A stretch of 64,000 nucleotides of DNA from MPNP01 sp965221445 (GTDB lineage: Bacteria; Pseudomonadota; Alphaproteobacteria; Rhodobacterales; Rhodobacteraceae): positions 2,356,001-2,420,000 of the forward strand of contig CBDCSF010000013.1 of the NCBI GenBank assembly GCA_965221445.1. Direction: 5' to 3'. The translations under genes and the position numbers were made by a program. Under the pieces are notes generated by a model that saw only the letters and a program-made list of their open reading frames with translations, had not been told where the DNA came from and did no database searches. Positions 46,111 through 55,446 of this stretch are shown in pieces (the first letter of the stretch is position 1; every line of letters begins with the position of its first letter).

Positions 46111-46872
46111 TTAAAAATTATCTTTTCTCTTCCTTATTTCGGCAAAGCAATCCTCATCGCTCATAGCCGGGCTACCAACGAGTTTTTTCAATTCGGGTAA
46201 ACCAGCTCTCAGGAACGGGTTGGTTCGCAATTCGAGATCAAGTTTGGAAGGAACAGTCGGTAATCCCTTTGATCTTTGGGCTTTTTCATTTGCCACTCGA
46301 TCAATGAGCTCCTGATTATCGGTTTCCACAGTCAAGGCAAAAGCAGCATTGGCCAAGGTATATTCATGACCTGAGTATATCATCGTTTCACCGGGCAATG
46401 CAGCTATTTTCTTTAAACTGTTCCACATCATTGGGAAGGTTCCCTCAAAAACTCTCCCACACCCCAGGGCCATTAATGAATCGGCTGTAAATGCTGCTCC
46501 TGGGAATAAAAAGGCGATATGCCCAACTGTATGCCCCGATACATCTAGGACAGTCAATTCCTGATTACAAATTCGTAACTTATCCCCCTCTGATATCTCT
46601 ATATCCAGTTTGGGTAAACGATTGCGATCGTTTTTGTTCCCAACTACCTTGGCACCATATCTCTGTTGGAGTGTCTCTACTCCACCTATATGGTCTAAAT
46701 GGTGGTGAGTTATGAGAATATAATCCAGATTCCAGCCCTGGGAATCTAGTTCGTTAACTATTGGTTCTGCTTCGGGAGCATCAACAAGGGCAGTTTCACG
46801 AGTATTATCGTTGTGAATTAAATAGGCATAATTATCCGACAAACATGGAACTGTTTTTATGGTAATAGACAT
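46111..46872 (-). CDS. gloB: Hydroxyacylglutathione hydrolase (glyoxalase II)
   Basis: The 253-residue protein has the glyoxalase II metal site THHHLDHIGG (His56, His58, Asp60, His61), VLDVSGHTVGHIAFLFPG, FTADSLMALGCGRVFEGTF and SGHEYTLANAAFAL. The C-terminal domain ends with the family's RTNPFLR. It releases D-lactate from S-lactoylglutathione. The gene is divergent from a SAM methyltransferase gene, 62 bp away, an arrangement common in alphaproteobacteria. Confidence 0.95.
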   Translation of the reverse strand: MSITIKTVPCLSDNYAYLIHNDNTRETALVDAPEAEPIVNELDSQGWNLDYILITHHHLDHIGGVETLQQRYGAKVVGNKNDRNRLPKLDIEISEGDKLRICNQELTVLDVSGHTVGHIAFLFPGAAFTADSLMALGCGRVFEGTFPMMWNSLKKIAALPGETMIYSGHEYTLANAAFALTVETDNQELIDRVANEKAQRSKGLPTVPSKLDLELRTNPFLRAGLPELKKLVGSPAMSDEDCFAEIRKRKDNF

Positions 46873-46934
46873 AGCTAATTCCAGACACGATTTTGAAATT
46901 TGAAATATTAAATTTGGTTTAACAAGTAGTACTG

Positions 46935-47726
46935 ATGCGACCTGATATAACCCAGTTGAATAATTTTTATTTCCAAACGGAGCTGGGAAAATTTGTTAAT
47001 GAAACCCTGATTTCTGAAACTAATGAGATATGGCCGGATAAAATTCCCGGTGGAAGTATAGTAGGTTTTGGTTTTGCATTACCACTTTTGAGTCAATTCC
47101 TCTTAGAGGGTTCAAGAGTAATTAACCTAATGCCAGATTCTCTTGAATTTCAGAAATGGCCTGATGACAAGCCGAATACCACAGTTCATGCTCTAGAAAA
47201 CAACTGGCCTCTACCTACAGCTAGCATTGAAAGGGCAATTATTATTCATGGCCTAGAATTCTGCGAAAATGAGTCGGCAATGCTTTCAGAGGCTTGGAGA
47301 GTTCTTGTTCCTGAAGGTTTAATGCTAATTATCGCCCCAAATAAATCTGGAGTTTGGTCCCAAAATTCATCAACACCCTTCGGTTGGGGGCAGGGGTATT
47401 CCTATGGTCAAATTGACAGGATGTTATCAAGGCATAAGTTGCAACTGGAAAGACATTCTATGGCCTTGATGGCTCCTCCCAGCAATGATGGGTCACTGAG
47501 GATAATGGCCAAAACCATAGAGAAAACGGGAAAAAAACTACATCAAAAAGTTGTTGGTGGAGTTCATTTAATTGTGGCCAGAAAACGAATTTTTCTTTCC
47601 CAGAATCCAAGCTTGGGAGAAACTGTAAAAAGTGGCCTTGAGCTGTTGAAGGGAGCAAAAAATCCTTCACCCAAACCGGTAACAGGTCGGGTGAATGGTC
47701 GGGAATTCCTATACGAGTACGAATGA
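46935..47726 (+). CDS. Class I SAM-dependent methyltransferase (type 11)
   Basis: The 263-residue protein has a Rossmann-like fold with a degenerate glycine motif (GGSIVGFGFALPLLSQFL) and the type 11 features IERAIIIHGLEFCENESAML and SEAWRVLVPEGLMLIIAPN. The substrate is unknown. Its place divergent to gloB is typical of alphaproteobacteria. The short glycine motif departs from the usual GxGxG, so SAM binding should be checked. Confidence 0.82.
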   Translation: MRPDITQLNNFYFQTELGKFVNETLISETNEIWPDKIPGGSIVGFGFALPLLSQFLLEGSRVINLMPDSLEFQKWPDDKPNTTVHALENNWPLPTASIERAIIIHGLEFCENESAMLSEAWRVLVPEGLMLIIAPNKSGVWSQNSSTPFGWGQGYSYGQIDRMLSRHKLQLERHSMALMAPPSNDGSLRIMAKTIEKTGKKLHQKVVGGVHLIVARKRIFLSQNPSLGETVKSGLELLKGAKNPSPKPVTGRVNGREFLYEYE

Positions 47727-48383
47727 GGTGATCACGAGAATGTATAGGTTGGCCATCAGGTTGAACCTGATTAGGGATAGCTAAAGGTCTAATGATTGAA
47801 ACCTGGTCGTCTTCACCCCTAGCTGATAGGGTGGGTGATAGTGAAGCCGCTTTTGGTCTTGTCTAGTGATGAAAGAAAAGGGATGTATAGGCACGGAGGC
47901 TGGCTGCCATCATATAAAAGTACTATCGGGAAGTATAATCTCGTGATTTTTTCGACAGTTGAATTCTTTCTCCAATCCGCCCCCGGGGCGAAATTATCTC
48001 CACTGAACACTGTATAACCTTCTCCTTGAACCATTTAATGTCGATGATGAAGCCTGATTCAATTTCTTCAACTAAAAATTTGATTGCTGATTTTTGGTTC
48101 AATTTCGCTTTGACAAATGTACCAGAGATTTAGAATTTACATTGACAATTATCACGAAGTAATTTTGGTTAAGCTTGTGGAGAAAATATGGAGTGTGATT
48201 GTAGGGTAATGCATTCGGAGTTAAACAAAATTCGCCCTAAACAATTGCAACATGAATTAATCTAACCTAATTAGGTGATTATTGAACGGGGCGCTTTGCA
48301 TATTTTTTCAAATTGTTGCCCTGGCAATTTATTACTGGATAAAACTATTTTTTAACTGGACATAGTATCTTTAAAGGATTGTA
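47727..48383. other. 657-bp region upstream of the atp operon
   Basis: No recognised gene. It holds a perfect palindrome, ATCAGGTT-G-AACCTGAT (47755-47771), just after the methyltransferase gene. Overlapping minus-strand frames at about 47819-48110 stay open but match nothing I know. The last 150 bases must contain the atp promoter: TTGACA occurs at 48142-48147 but I see no good -10 at the right spacing. AAAGGA precedes the GTG start of atpH. Confidence 0.5.
47755..47771. promoter_or_regulatory. Perfect 17-bp palindrome, possible operator or hairpin
   Basis: The arms ATCAGGTT and AACCTGAT flank one G. It begins 29 bases after the methyltransferase stop. It could be a binding site for a dimeric regulator or a weak terminator; no T run follows. 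Confidence 0.35.
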
Positions 48384-48944
48384 GTGGCAGAAAATTTGTC
48401 AATTTCGGCAGGAATCGCCTCTAGGTATTCGACTGCATTGTTTGAGCTGATGCAGAGTGAAGGTATGCTTGGGGAGTTGGAAAAGGAGATTTCTGCCTTG
48501 CAACAAATTGTCAAGGATAGCGAAGATTTAAGGGTACTTTTAGGTTCACCCATATATACCAGAGATGATGCCAGAAAAGGTATCGTCGAAATTGCTAACA
48601 GAATGGGGCTTAGCAATTTATTCACCAACACCCTAGCCCTTTTGGCAACCAAAAGAAGGTTGTTTGCCTTGCCTCTCATCCTAGACCAGATGGAAGAAAT
48701 GATCTCAGATCATAAAGGGATAATTCCTGCGGAAGTTCTTTCGGCTCACGAATTAAACGATGATGAGATTAACCGGATTACCGACGCTTTAAAAAGTAGA
48801 GCAGGAAAAGATATTAAACTGGATATAAAGATTGATCCAGATCTGATCGGCGGGATGGTCGTAAGATTAGGATCCAAAATGGTTGATAGTTCAATAAAAT
48901 CAAAACTCATGAACATGAAATATGCAATGCAAGAGGTTGAGTAA
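48384..48944 (+). CDS. atpH: F1 ATP synthase delta subunit
   Basis: The 186-residue protein matches the OSCP/delta family: YSTALFELMQSEG near the N-terminus, LALLATKRRLFALPLIL in the middle and the C-terminal DPDLIGGMVVRLGSKMVDSS. Delta sits on top of F1 and joins it to the stator stalk. It is first in an atpHAGDC operon with no F0 genes, the usual alphaproteobacterial split. The start is GTG with AAAGGA upstream, and the stop touches the atpA start directly. Confidence 0.96.
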   Translation: MAENLSISAGIASRYSTALFELMQSEGMLGELEKEISALQQIVKDSEDLRVLLGSPIYTRDDARKGIVEIANRMGLSNLFTNTLALLATKRRLFALPLILDQMEEMISDHKGIIPAEVLSAHELNDDEINRITDALKSRAGKDIKLDIKIDPDLIGGMVVRLGSKMVDSSIKSKLMNMKYAMQEVE

Positions 48945-50483
48945 ATGAGTATCCAAGCGGCTGAAATATCAGCAATTCTCAAAGACCAGATAAAGAATTT
49001 TGGCCAAGAGGCAGAGGTTGCCGAAGTTGGTCGGGTTTTAAGTGTTGGTGATGGTATTGCCAGGGTATTTGGATTAGATAATATTCAGGCTGGGGAGATG
49101 GTTGAATTCCCGGGTGGTATTAGAGGAATGGCACTAAACCTTGAGGTTGATAACGTTGGTATCGTTATTTTTGGTGATGACCGAGATATTAAAGAAGGCG
49201 ACCTGGTTAAAAGAACCGAAGCAATTGTTGATGTTCCTGTTGGTGAAGAGCTTTTGGGCAGGGTTGTAGATGCTTTGGGCAATCCCATTGATAACAGAGG
49301 TCCAGTTGAGACTTCTCTACGATCTGTTGCAGATGTAAAAGCACCGGGCATTATACCGAGAAGGTCGGTCCATGAACCCATGGCAACCGGATTGAAGTCG
49401 GTAGATGCTATGATTCCTATCGGACGAGGGCAAAGAGAACTGATTATTGGTGATCGTCAGACTGGAAAGACAGCATTGGTCCTGGACACTATTCTTAATC
49501 AAAAATCCTACAACGATGCAGCTGGGAATGATGAGTCAAAAAAACTGTATTGTATTTATGTTGCTGTAGGTCAAAAACGATCAACCGTAGCACAGCTCGT
49601 GAAGAAACTTGAGGAAAATGATGCCTTGAGATACTCAATCATTGTTGCAGCTACAGCTTCTGACCCTGCACCCATGCAGTTTTTGGCTCCCTATTCTGCG
49701 ACGGCCATGGCTGAGTACTTTAGGGATAATGGCAAACATGCCCTGATTATCTATGATGATCTTTCCAAACAGGCGGTGGCATATCGTCAAATGTCTCTTC
49801 TACTTAGGAGGCCTCCAGGACGGGAAGCTTATCCAGGAGACGTGTTTTATCTTCATTCGAGGCTTCTGGAAAGAGCAGCAAAATTGAATCCGGATTTCAA
49901 GTCTGGATCACTAACTGCACTACCTATAATTGAAACACAAGCAGGTGATTTATCGGCTTACATTCCAACCAATGTGATTTCAATAACTGATGGGCAGATT
50001 TTCCTGGAAACAGAACTTTTTTATCAAGGTATTAGACCAGCTGTAAATACTGGCTTGAGTGTTTCCAGGGTTGGATCTGCAGCTCAGACCAAAGCAATGA
50101 AATCGGTTGCCGGTACTGTAAAGCTCGAACTTGCTCAGTATCGGGAAATGGCAGCATTTGCCCAATTTGGATCGGACTTGGATGCGGCTACCCAAAGGTT
50201 GTTGAATCGGGGTGCTAGACTTACGGAATTAATGAAACAATCCCAATATTCACCTCTTACCAATGCAGAGATTGTCTGTGTGATTTACTCGGGGACTGGC
50301 GGGTTTCTGGATGATATTGAAATTGGGGATGTTGTTCGTTTTGAAAGGGGTCTGATCAATCACCTAAGGGCAAATTGCCAGGATCTCTTGGATGACATAA
50401 CAGCAAATGATCGTAAAGTGGAAGGTGAATTGGAAGGAAAGATAAAAGAGGCAATCGAGTCATACTCTGCCAATTTTTCCTGA
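48945..50483 (+). CDS. atpA: F1 ATP synthase alpha subunit
   Basis: The 512-residue protein has the non-catalytic nucleotide site GDRQTGKT (169-176), the alpha signature around YAPYSATAMAEYFRDNGKHA-like sequence, and the arginine finger in SVSRVGSAAQ. Length is normal. It begins immediately after the atpH stop (TAAATG), so expression is coupled. Confidence 0.98.
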   Translation: MSIQAAEISAILKDQIKNFGQEAEVAEVGRVLSVGDGIARVFGLDNIQAGEMVEFPGGIRGMALNLEVDNVGIVIFGDDRDIKEGDLVKRTEAIVDVPVGEELLGRVVDALGNPIDNRGPVETSLRSVADVKAPGIIPRRSVHEPMATGLKSVDAMIPIGRGQRELIIGDRQTGKTALVLDTILNQKSYNDAAGNDESKKLYCIYVAVGQKRSTVAQLVKKLEENDALRYSIIVAATASDPAPMQFLAPYSATAMAEYFRDNGKHALIIYDDLSKQAVAYRQMSLLLRRPPGREAYPGDVFYLHSRLLERAAKLNPDFKSGSLTALPIIETQAGDLSAYIPTNVISITDGQIFLETELFYQGIRPAVNTGLSVSRVGSAAQTKAMKSVAGTVKLELAQYREMAAFAQFGSDLDAATQRLLNRGARLTELMKQSQYSPLTNAEIVCVIYSGTGGFLDDIEIGDVVRFERGLINHLRANCQDLLDDITANDRKVEGELEGKIKEAIESYSANFS

Positions 50484-50507
50484 AAAGATAATTAGGTTTA
50501 TTTCAAC

Positions 50508-51377
50508 ATGCCCAGCCTCAAGGACCTTAAAATCCGGATTGAGAGTGTAAAATCCACTCGAAAAATTACCAAAGCCATGCAAATGGTTGCTGCAGCCAAA
50601 CTCAGGAGGGCTCAGGAGGCAGCGGAAAGAGCACGTCCTTATTCAGAAAAAATGGATAGGGTTGTTTCTAACCTGGCTTCCTCGTTTCAAGGGGGAGGGT
50701 CCGTACCCAAAGTGATGTCCGGTAGTGGAAGTGACCAGATTCACTTATTGATCGTTGCAACTGCCGAAAGAGGTCTATGTGGAGGTTTTAATTCTTCTAT
50801 CGTACGTTTGGCTCGACAAAGTGCCAGAAGCCTTATTAACGAAGGCAAGGAAGTTAAAATTATCACAATAGGTAAAAAGGGTAGGGAACAGTTAAAGAGA
50901 GAATTTGAACACCTCTTTATAGATCATATTGATTTAACCCAATACAAAACCATAAAATTTAGCATTGCTCAAGAAATTGGTGAAAAGGTGTTGAACCTAT
51001 TTGATAATAATGAGTTTGATGTTGCAACAGTATTTTATAGTAGGTTCCAATCAGTAATAACTCAAAATCCAACAGAACAGCAGATTATTCCCGTGGTGGT
51101 TAAGGAGGATAATGATGAGCAGGGTTTCTATGATTTTGAACCGGATGAAGCAGAACTTTTGATTGATTTGCTCCCCAAGGCAATTATTAACAATATATTT
51201 ACTGCTCTTTTGGAAAACGCTGCCTCGGAACAGGGTGCCAGAATGTCGGCCATGGACAACGCCACCCGAAATGCCGGTGAAATGATTGACAAACTGACAA
51301 TCGTCTATAACCGGTCCCGCCAGGCGGCGATTACCAAGGAGCTTATAGAAATCATATCAGGTGCCGAAGCACTTTGA
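50508..51377 (+). CDS. atpG: F1 ATP synthase gamma subunit
   Basis: The 289-residue protein has the N-terminal helix with IKSTRKITKAM-like sequence (VKSTRKITKAMQMVAAAKLR), the central ERGLCGGFNSSI motif and the C-terminal helix ARMSAMDNATRNAGEMIDKL. Gamma is the rotor shaft of F1. It lies 24 bp after atpA. Its stop is 16 bp before the chosen atpD start. Confidence 0.98.
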   Translation: MPSLKDLKIRIESVKSTRKITKAMQMVAAAKLRRAQEAAERARPYSEKMDRVVSNLASSFQGGGSVPKVMSGSGSDQIHLLIVATAERGLCGGFNSSIVRLARQSARSLINEGKEVKIITIGKKGREQLKREFEHLFIDHIDLTQYKTIKFSIAQEIGEKVLNLFDNNEFDVATVFYSRFQSVITQNPTEQQIIPVVVKEDNDEQGFYDFEPDEAELLIDLLPKAIINNIFTALLENAASEQGARMSAMDNATRNAGEMIDKLTIVYNRSRQAAITKELIEIISGAEAL

Positions 51378-51393
51378 GAAATTGGAGAAAACC

Positions 51394-52842
51394 ATGGATG
51401 CAATAGTTGAACCAAACCAACAATCTGGAATAGGCAAGGTAAAGCAGGTTATCGGTGCTGTTGTCGATGTTCAGTTCAGTGAATTTCTGCCAGAGATTTT
51501 GAATGCATTGGAAACGGATAATCAGGGTAAACGACTTGTTCTTGAAGTTGCCCAGCATCTTGGCGAAAATACTGTTCGAACCATAGCCATGGATTCAACA
51601 GAAGGATTGGTCCGGGGACAGGAAGTAACCGATACAGGAGGACCGATAACTGTTCCTGTCGGGGATGCTACTTTGGGTAGAATTATTAATGTCGTAGGCG
51701 AATCCGTGGATGAAAAGGGTCCGGTAGAAGCAGAGGAAAACAGGGCTATCCACCAACCGGCTCCAGAATATTCCGAACAATCTACAGAAACGGAAGTACT
51801 TGTTACAGGGATTAAAGTTATTGATTTGCTGGCACCCTATGCCAAAGGTGGAAAAATTGGCCTGTTTGGTGGTGCCGGAGTTGGCAAAACTGTTCTGATT
51901 CAGGAATTAATTAACAACATCGCCAAGGTTCATGCAGGATTTTCAGTATTTGCCGGTGTGGGAGAAAGAACTAGAGAGGGTAACGACCTTTACCACGAAT
52001 TTATTGAATCAGGGGTTATCAACATAGATGATTTAACAAAATCCAAAGTGTCTCTCGTATATGGACAGATGAACGAACCCCCGGGGGCACGTGCAAGGGT
52101 CGGATTAACAGGCTTGACATTGGCGGAACAGTTCAGAGATCAGTCAGGTACAGATGTTTTGTTTTTCGTGGACAACATATTCCGGTTTACCCAAGCTGGT
52201 TCAGAAGTATCAGCCCTTTTGGGGAGAATTCCATCAGCAGTTGGTTATCAACCTACTCTGGCAACGGACATGGGAGCACTTCAGGAAAGGATTACCTCGA
52301 CTAGAGCTGGTTCCATTACTTCTGTACAGGCCATTTATGTTCCTGCCGATGATTTGACAGATCCCGCACCAGCAACTTCTTTTGCGCATTTGGACGCCAC
52401 AACAGTTTTATCAAGGGCTATTTCCGAATTGGGAATTTATCCGGCCGTGGACCCCTTGGATTCCACTTCCAGAATTTTAGACCCTGAAGTAGTAGGTGAT
52501 GAACACTACAAGGTTGCAAGGGATGTCCAAGGTATACTCCAAAGGTATAAATCTCTACAGGACATCATAGCTATTCTAGGTATGGATGAATTATCAGAGG
52601 AAGATAAGATTACCGTAGCAAGAGCAAGGAAAATCCAGAGATTCCTGTCCCAGCCCTTTGATGTGGCTGAAGTCTTTACGGGTTCCCCGGGTGTTCAGGT
52701 TCCATTGGAGGTAACTATTGAAAGTTTCAGACAAGTAGTTGCAGGTGAATGCGATCAATATCCTGAAGCTGCCTTTTACATGGTGGGTGGAATCGAAGAA
52801 GTAGCGGCCAAGGCCCATAGCTTAGCTGCCGAAGCTGCATAA
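51394..52842 (+). CDS. atpD: F1 ATP synthase beta subunit
   Basis: The 482-residue protein has the catalytic P-loop GGAGVGKT, GERTREGNDLYHE, and the DELSEED region as LGMDELSEEDKITVARARK. The ATG at 51394 follows GGAG and is preferred over a GTG 33 bases upstream that lies inside atpG. Beta carries the catalytic sites. Confidence 0.98.
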   Translation: MDAIVEPNQQSGIGKVKQVIGAVVDVQFSEFLPEILNALETDNQGKRLVLEVAQHLGENTVRTIAMDSTEGLVRGQEVTDTGGPITVPVGDATLGRIINVVGESVDEKGPVEAEENRAIHQPAPEYSEQSTETEVLVTGIKVIDLLAPYAKGGKIGLFGGAGVGKTVLIQELINNIAKVHAGFSVFAGVGERTREGNDLYHEFIESGVINIDDLTKSKVSLVYGQMNEPPGARARVGLTGLTLAEQFRDQSGTDVLFFVDNIFRFTQAGSEVSALLGRIPSAVGYQPTLATDMGALQERITSTRAGSITSVQAIYVPADDLTDPAPATSFAHLDATTVLSRAISELGIYPAVDPLDSTSRILDPEVVGDEHYKVARDVQGILQRYKSLQDIIAILGMDELSEEDKITVARARKIQRFLSQPFDVAEVFTGSPGVQVPLEVTIESFRQVVAGECDQYPEAAFYMVGGIEEVAAKAHSLAAEAA

Positions 52843-52859
52843 ATTGGATAAGAAAGAAC

Positions 52860-53246
52860 ATGCAATTTGATTTGGTTTCTCCTGAAAAAAGCGTAGCCTC
52901 TATTGAGGCAGATGCTGTAGATTTGCCTGGTGTCGAAGGGGATATGACGGCCATGTCAGGGCACTTGCCCATGTTGACCACTTTGAGACCTGGTATCATA
53001 AAGGCTAGAATGGGAAGTGACGAAACCAAATTTGTTGTCACCGGGGGGTTTGTAGAAATTACTGCAGAAAGTGTAACTGTTTTGGCCGATGAGGTTTTTA
53101 GCGAGGAAGAATTCACCTCATCAGTTCTGGAAGATCTCGTTGAAAGGTTGAAGGAAACTGCCAATAATAAAGAAATGCAGGAAAAGGATAAGGCGGAAAA
53201 ACAAGTCGGAGATGCACTTTCCCTTAAGGGGCAATCAGGTATATAA
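52860..53246 (+). CDS. atpC: F1 ATP synthase epsilon subunit
   Basis: The 128-residue protein has the beta-sandwich features of epsilon: FDLVSPEKSVASIEADAVDL, LPGVEGDMTAMSGHLPMLTT and FVVTGGFVEITAESVTVLAD. It couples rotor and stator and can inhibit hydrolysis. The C-terminal part is short and charged. It closes the atp operon and is followed by an inverted repeat. Confidence 0.95.
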   Translation: MQFDLVSPEKSVASIEADAVDLPGVEGDMTAMSGHLPMLTTLRPGIIKARMGSDETKFVVTGGFVEITAESVTVLADEVFSEEEFTSSVLEDLVERLKETANNKEMQEKDKAEKQVGDALSLKGQSGI

Positions 53247-53251
53247 AATTT

Positions 53252-53296
53252 CCAAACTGTTTTAAATTGCTACATATCGGATGCAAAACAGTTTGG
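53252..53296 (+). terminator. Inverted repeat after atpC
   Basis: CCAAACTGTTTT (53252-53263) is the exact complement of AAAACAGTTTGG (53285-53296), with a 21-base loop. It starts six bases after the atpC stop. There is no T run, and the long loop makes an intrinsic terminator only moderately likely. 3'-end protection is the alternative. Confidence 0.55.
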
Positions 53297-53456
53297 AGCG
53301 TTGGCTGATGAAAGTCATAGGGCACCCAACAATTTTTGTCTAATCCTATCGTGGAATGATTGACTGAAGAGTTGTTCTCTCACATGCGATCAATACATTC
53401 AATTACCGAAGTTTTTACTGTGTTTATCTAGAGTTTACCGCTGGTTTTCGGGGGTT

Positions 53457-53495
53457 AATTTATTGTATTGACAATAAATTTTCTCGTTTCATAAT
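53457..53495 (+). promoter_or_regulatory. Promoter with operator overlapping the -35 box, ABC/hydantoinase operon
   Basis: AATTTATTGT (53457-53466) and ACAATAAATT (53471-53480) form a perfect 10-bp inverted repeat with a 4-base spacer. A consensus -35, TTGACA (53468-53473), lies in the middle of it, and CATAAT (53490-53495, five of six matches) follows after 16 bases. A regulator dimer on the repeat would block RNA polymerase. The predicted transcript start is about 40 bases before the first gene. The regulator is not in the window. Confidence 0.65.
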
Positions 53496-53519
53496 TGTCT
53501 TATGGTTGTAAATATTCTA

Positions 53520-53544
53520 ATTAGTGGAAGTACAATCCACTAAT
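53520..53544 (+). promoter_or_regulatory. Hairpin covering the start codon of the first ABC permease gene
   Basis: ATTAGTGGA (53520-53528) is perfectly complementary to TCCACTAAT (53536-53544), with a seven-base loop. The right arm includes the first two bases of the ATG at 53543. No ribosome binding site is seen before this ATG, so the structure could control translation. It could also be a second DNA operator. Confidence 0.55.
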
Positions 53545-54565
53545 GGCAACTTATCTGTTTCGACGAACAGTTGCCCTGTTATTGGTTTTGTTAGGGCTTG
53601 TTATCCTTATCTTTGTCATCGCCCGGATTGTACCGGGTGATCCGGCACGAATAGCGCTTGGTCCATTGGCAACTGCTGACCAAGTTGCTGAAATGCGTGG
53701 TGAGATGGGCTTGGATGATCCTTTCCTTGTACAACTCTGGAACTATCTTACGGGTCTTTTGCAAGGTGATCTAGGCAAATCCCTGCTTTCGAGTCGTCCG
53801 GTAATGGACGATCTTGTTGCCGCCTTACCCGCAACTTTCGAATTGGTGTTGGCAACGATTTTCTTGCAAATCTCACTGTCGATTCCCCTGGGTGTTTTGG
53901 CTGCTGTCTACCGTGATAGCTGGATTGATAATATTACCCGAATAATCTCCTTGATTGGTGTGGTAACCCCTGGTTTTGTACTTGCGATAATCCTTCAGTT
54001 ACTGGCTAGTTATTACCTAACCTTTTTTCCAGTTACCGGACGTCTTGATCCCGGACTTGAATTTAGAGCAACTAAAACAGGCCTTCTTACTATAGATTCC
54101 TTTCTGGCCGGGCGTTGGGATGTATTTGGTAATGCCTGTTTGCACTTGTTTCTACCTTCCATTGCACTTGCTGCTGCTGGAATCGGTCAAGTCATGCGGA
54201 TTACCCGGTCAGCCATGATTGAAGTTGGTAGTAGAGACTTTATCGAAGCATCCCGATCCTACGGAATTCCTGAACGTGTTGTTACTTTTCGCTACATGTT
54301 ACGAGTTGCGTCGGTAGCACCTCTAACAATTCTTGGACTAGAATTTGCATCTCTTATCGGGAATGCATTCATCGTAGAATTCGTATTCAGTTGGCCTGGA
54401 ATTGCCAGTTATGGAGTGAGGACCATTCTACAGAAGGACCTTAATGCCGTTATCGGCGTAGTATTGGTTTCCGGTATCTTTTTTGTTGTAGCTAATCTGG
54501 TTATTGATGTTTTGCTGGGCTTCATTGATCCACGAAACCGCTTGCGGGAAGGTTCTCGTAAATGA
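53543..54565 (+). CDS. Peptide-type ABC transporter permease (DppB-like)
   Basis: The 340-residue protein has six membrane helices and the DppB/OppB marks: FVIARIVPGDPARIALG near the start, GDLGKSLLSSRPV, and the coupling loop GSRDFIEASRSYGIPERVVT. It ends with FIDPRNRL. Such permeases import di- or oligopeptides or related small amides. It overlaps the next permease by 4 bp (ATGA). Confidence 0.94.
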   Translation: MATYLFRRTVALLLVLLGLVILIFVIARIVPGDPARIALGPLATADQVAEMRGEMGLDDPFLVQLWNYLTGLLQGDLGKSLLSSRPVMDDLVAALPATFELVLATIFLQISLSIPLGVLAAVYRDSWIDNITRIISLIGVVTPGFVLAIILQLLASYYLTFFPVTGRLDPGLEFRATKTGLLTIDSFLAGRWDVFGNACLHLFLPSIALAAAGIGQVMRITRSAMIEVGSRDFIEASRSYGIPERVVTFRYMLRVASVAPLTILGLEFASLIGNAFIVEFVFSWPGIASYGVRTILQKDLNAVIGVVLVSGIFFVVANLVIDVLLGFIDPRNRLREGSRK

Positions 54566-55446
54566 CCAGTGATCCCATTGTCAATGATGAAGCCATCCGA
54601 ACACTCAGTAGTCGACAGATGGCCTGGTATCGTTTCAAATATAATCCATCTGCTCTCATAGGTGCAGCAATCATCATTTCGGTGATTATTGGTGCAGTAT
54701 TCGCACCTTGGTTAGCACCTTCACCTGAATCAGCTGGTGCACATGTGGATTTTCTAAACCGGCACAGCCCACCTAGTGGTGAATATTTAATGGGGACAGA
54801 TAATGTCGGAAGAGATATTTTCAGTCGTGTACTTTTTGGTTATAGAGTCTCGCTGGGATTAGTAGTGGGAGTTTTGGGAATAGCGGTTCCATTCGGTGTA
54901 CTTTTAGGTTTGACAGCAGCTTACGCCGGAGGTTGGACTGAATGGGTGATTATGCGATTTACCGATGTCATGTTAGCTATACCACCTCTAGCCATGGCCT
55001 TGGCTGTGACTGCCGTACTTTCCCCCAATCTTATCAATGCCATGATAGCAATAACACTGTTGTGGTGGACTTGGCATACACGGCTCATTTACCGGATTGC
55101 TAAAGGACAAATGGCAGAGGATTACGTTGAGGCTGCCAAGGTCTCCGGTGCAAGTCACGTGCATATCCTTTTCCGGGAGTTATTGCCGAATTGTATTTCG
55201 GCAATAGCGGTCAAGACCTCACTTGATGCAGGTTTCGTTATTCTTTTTGGAGCAGCCCTTTCTTTCCTGGGTCTAGGAGTACAGCCACCTACACCGGATT
55301 TGGGTACCATGGTATCGACAGGTTCCGAATACCTCCCAGAATATTGGTGGGAGGCATTAATGCCGGGATTTGCCGTCTTATACGTTATTCTAGGTTTCAA
55401 TCTGTTGGGTGATGGATTGCGTGATATGATGGATGTCGAGCTATGA
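54562..55446 (+). CDS. Peptide-type ABC transporter permease (DppC-like)
   Basis: The 294-residue protein is the DppC/OppC partner: MGTDNVGRDIFSRVLFGYRV and the coupling loop EDYVEAAKVSGASHVHILFR, with FLGLGVQPPTPDLGTMVS near the end. It has six membrane helices after a short cytoplasmic tail. It overlaps both neighbours by 4 bp, so translation is coupled across the operon. Confidence 0.94.
   Translation: MTSDPIVNDEAIRTLSSRQMAWYRFKYNPSALIGAAIIISVIIGAVFAPWLAPSPESAGAHVDFLNRHSPPSGEYLMGTDNVGRDIFSRVLFGYRVSLGLVVGVLGIAVPFGVLLGLTAAYAGGWTEWVIMRFTDVMLAIPPLAMALAVTAVLSPNLINAMIAITLLWWTWHTRLIYRIAKGQMAEDYVEAAKVSGASHVHILFRELLPNCISAIAVKTSLDAGFVILFGAALSFLGLGVQPPTPDLGTMVSTGSEYLPEYWWEALMPGFAVLYVILGFNLLGDGLRDMMDVEL

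Noticed and set aside
47819..48034. 71-codon minus-strand open frame upstream of the atp operon
   Set aside because: No recognised family; neighbouring frames are equally open, so coding is not supported.
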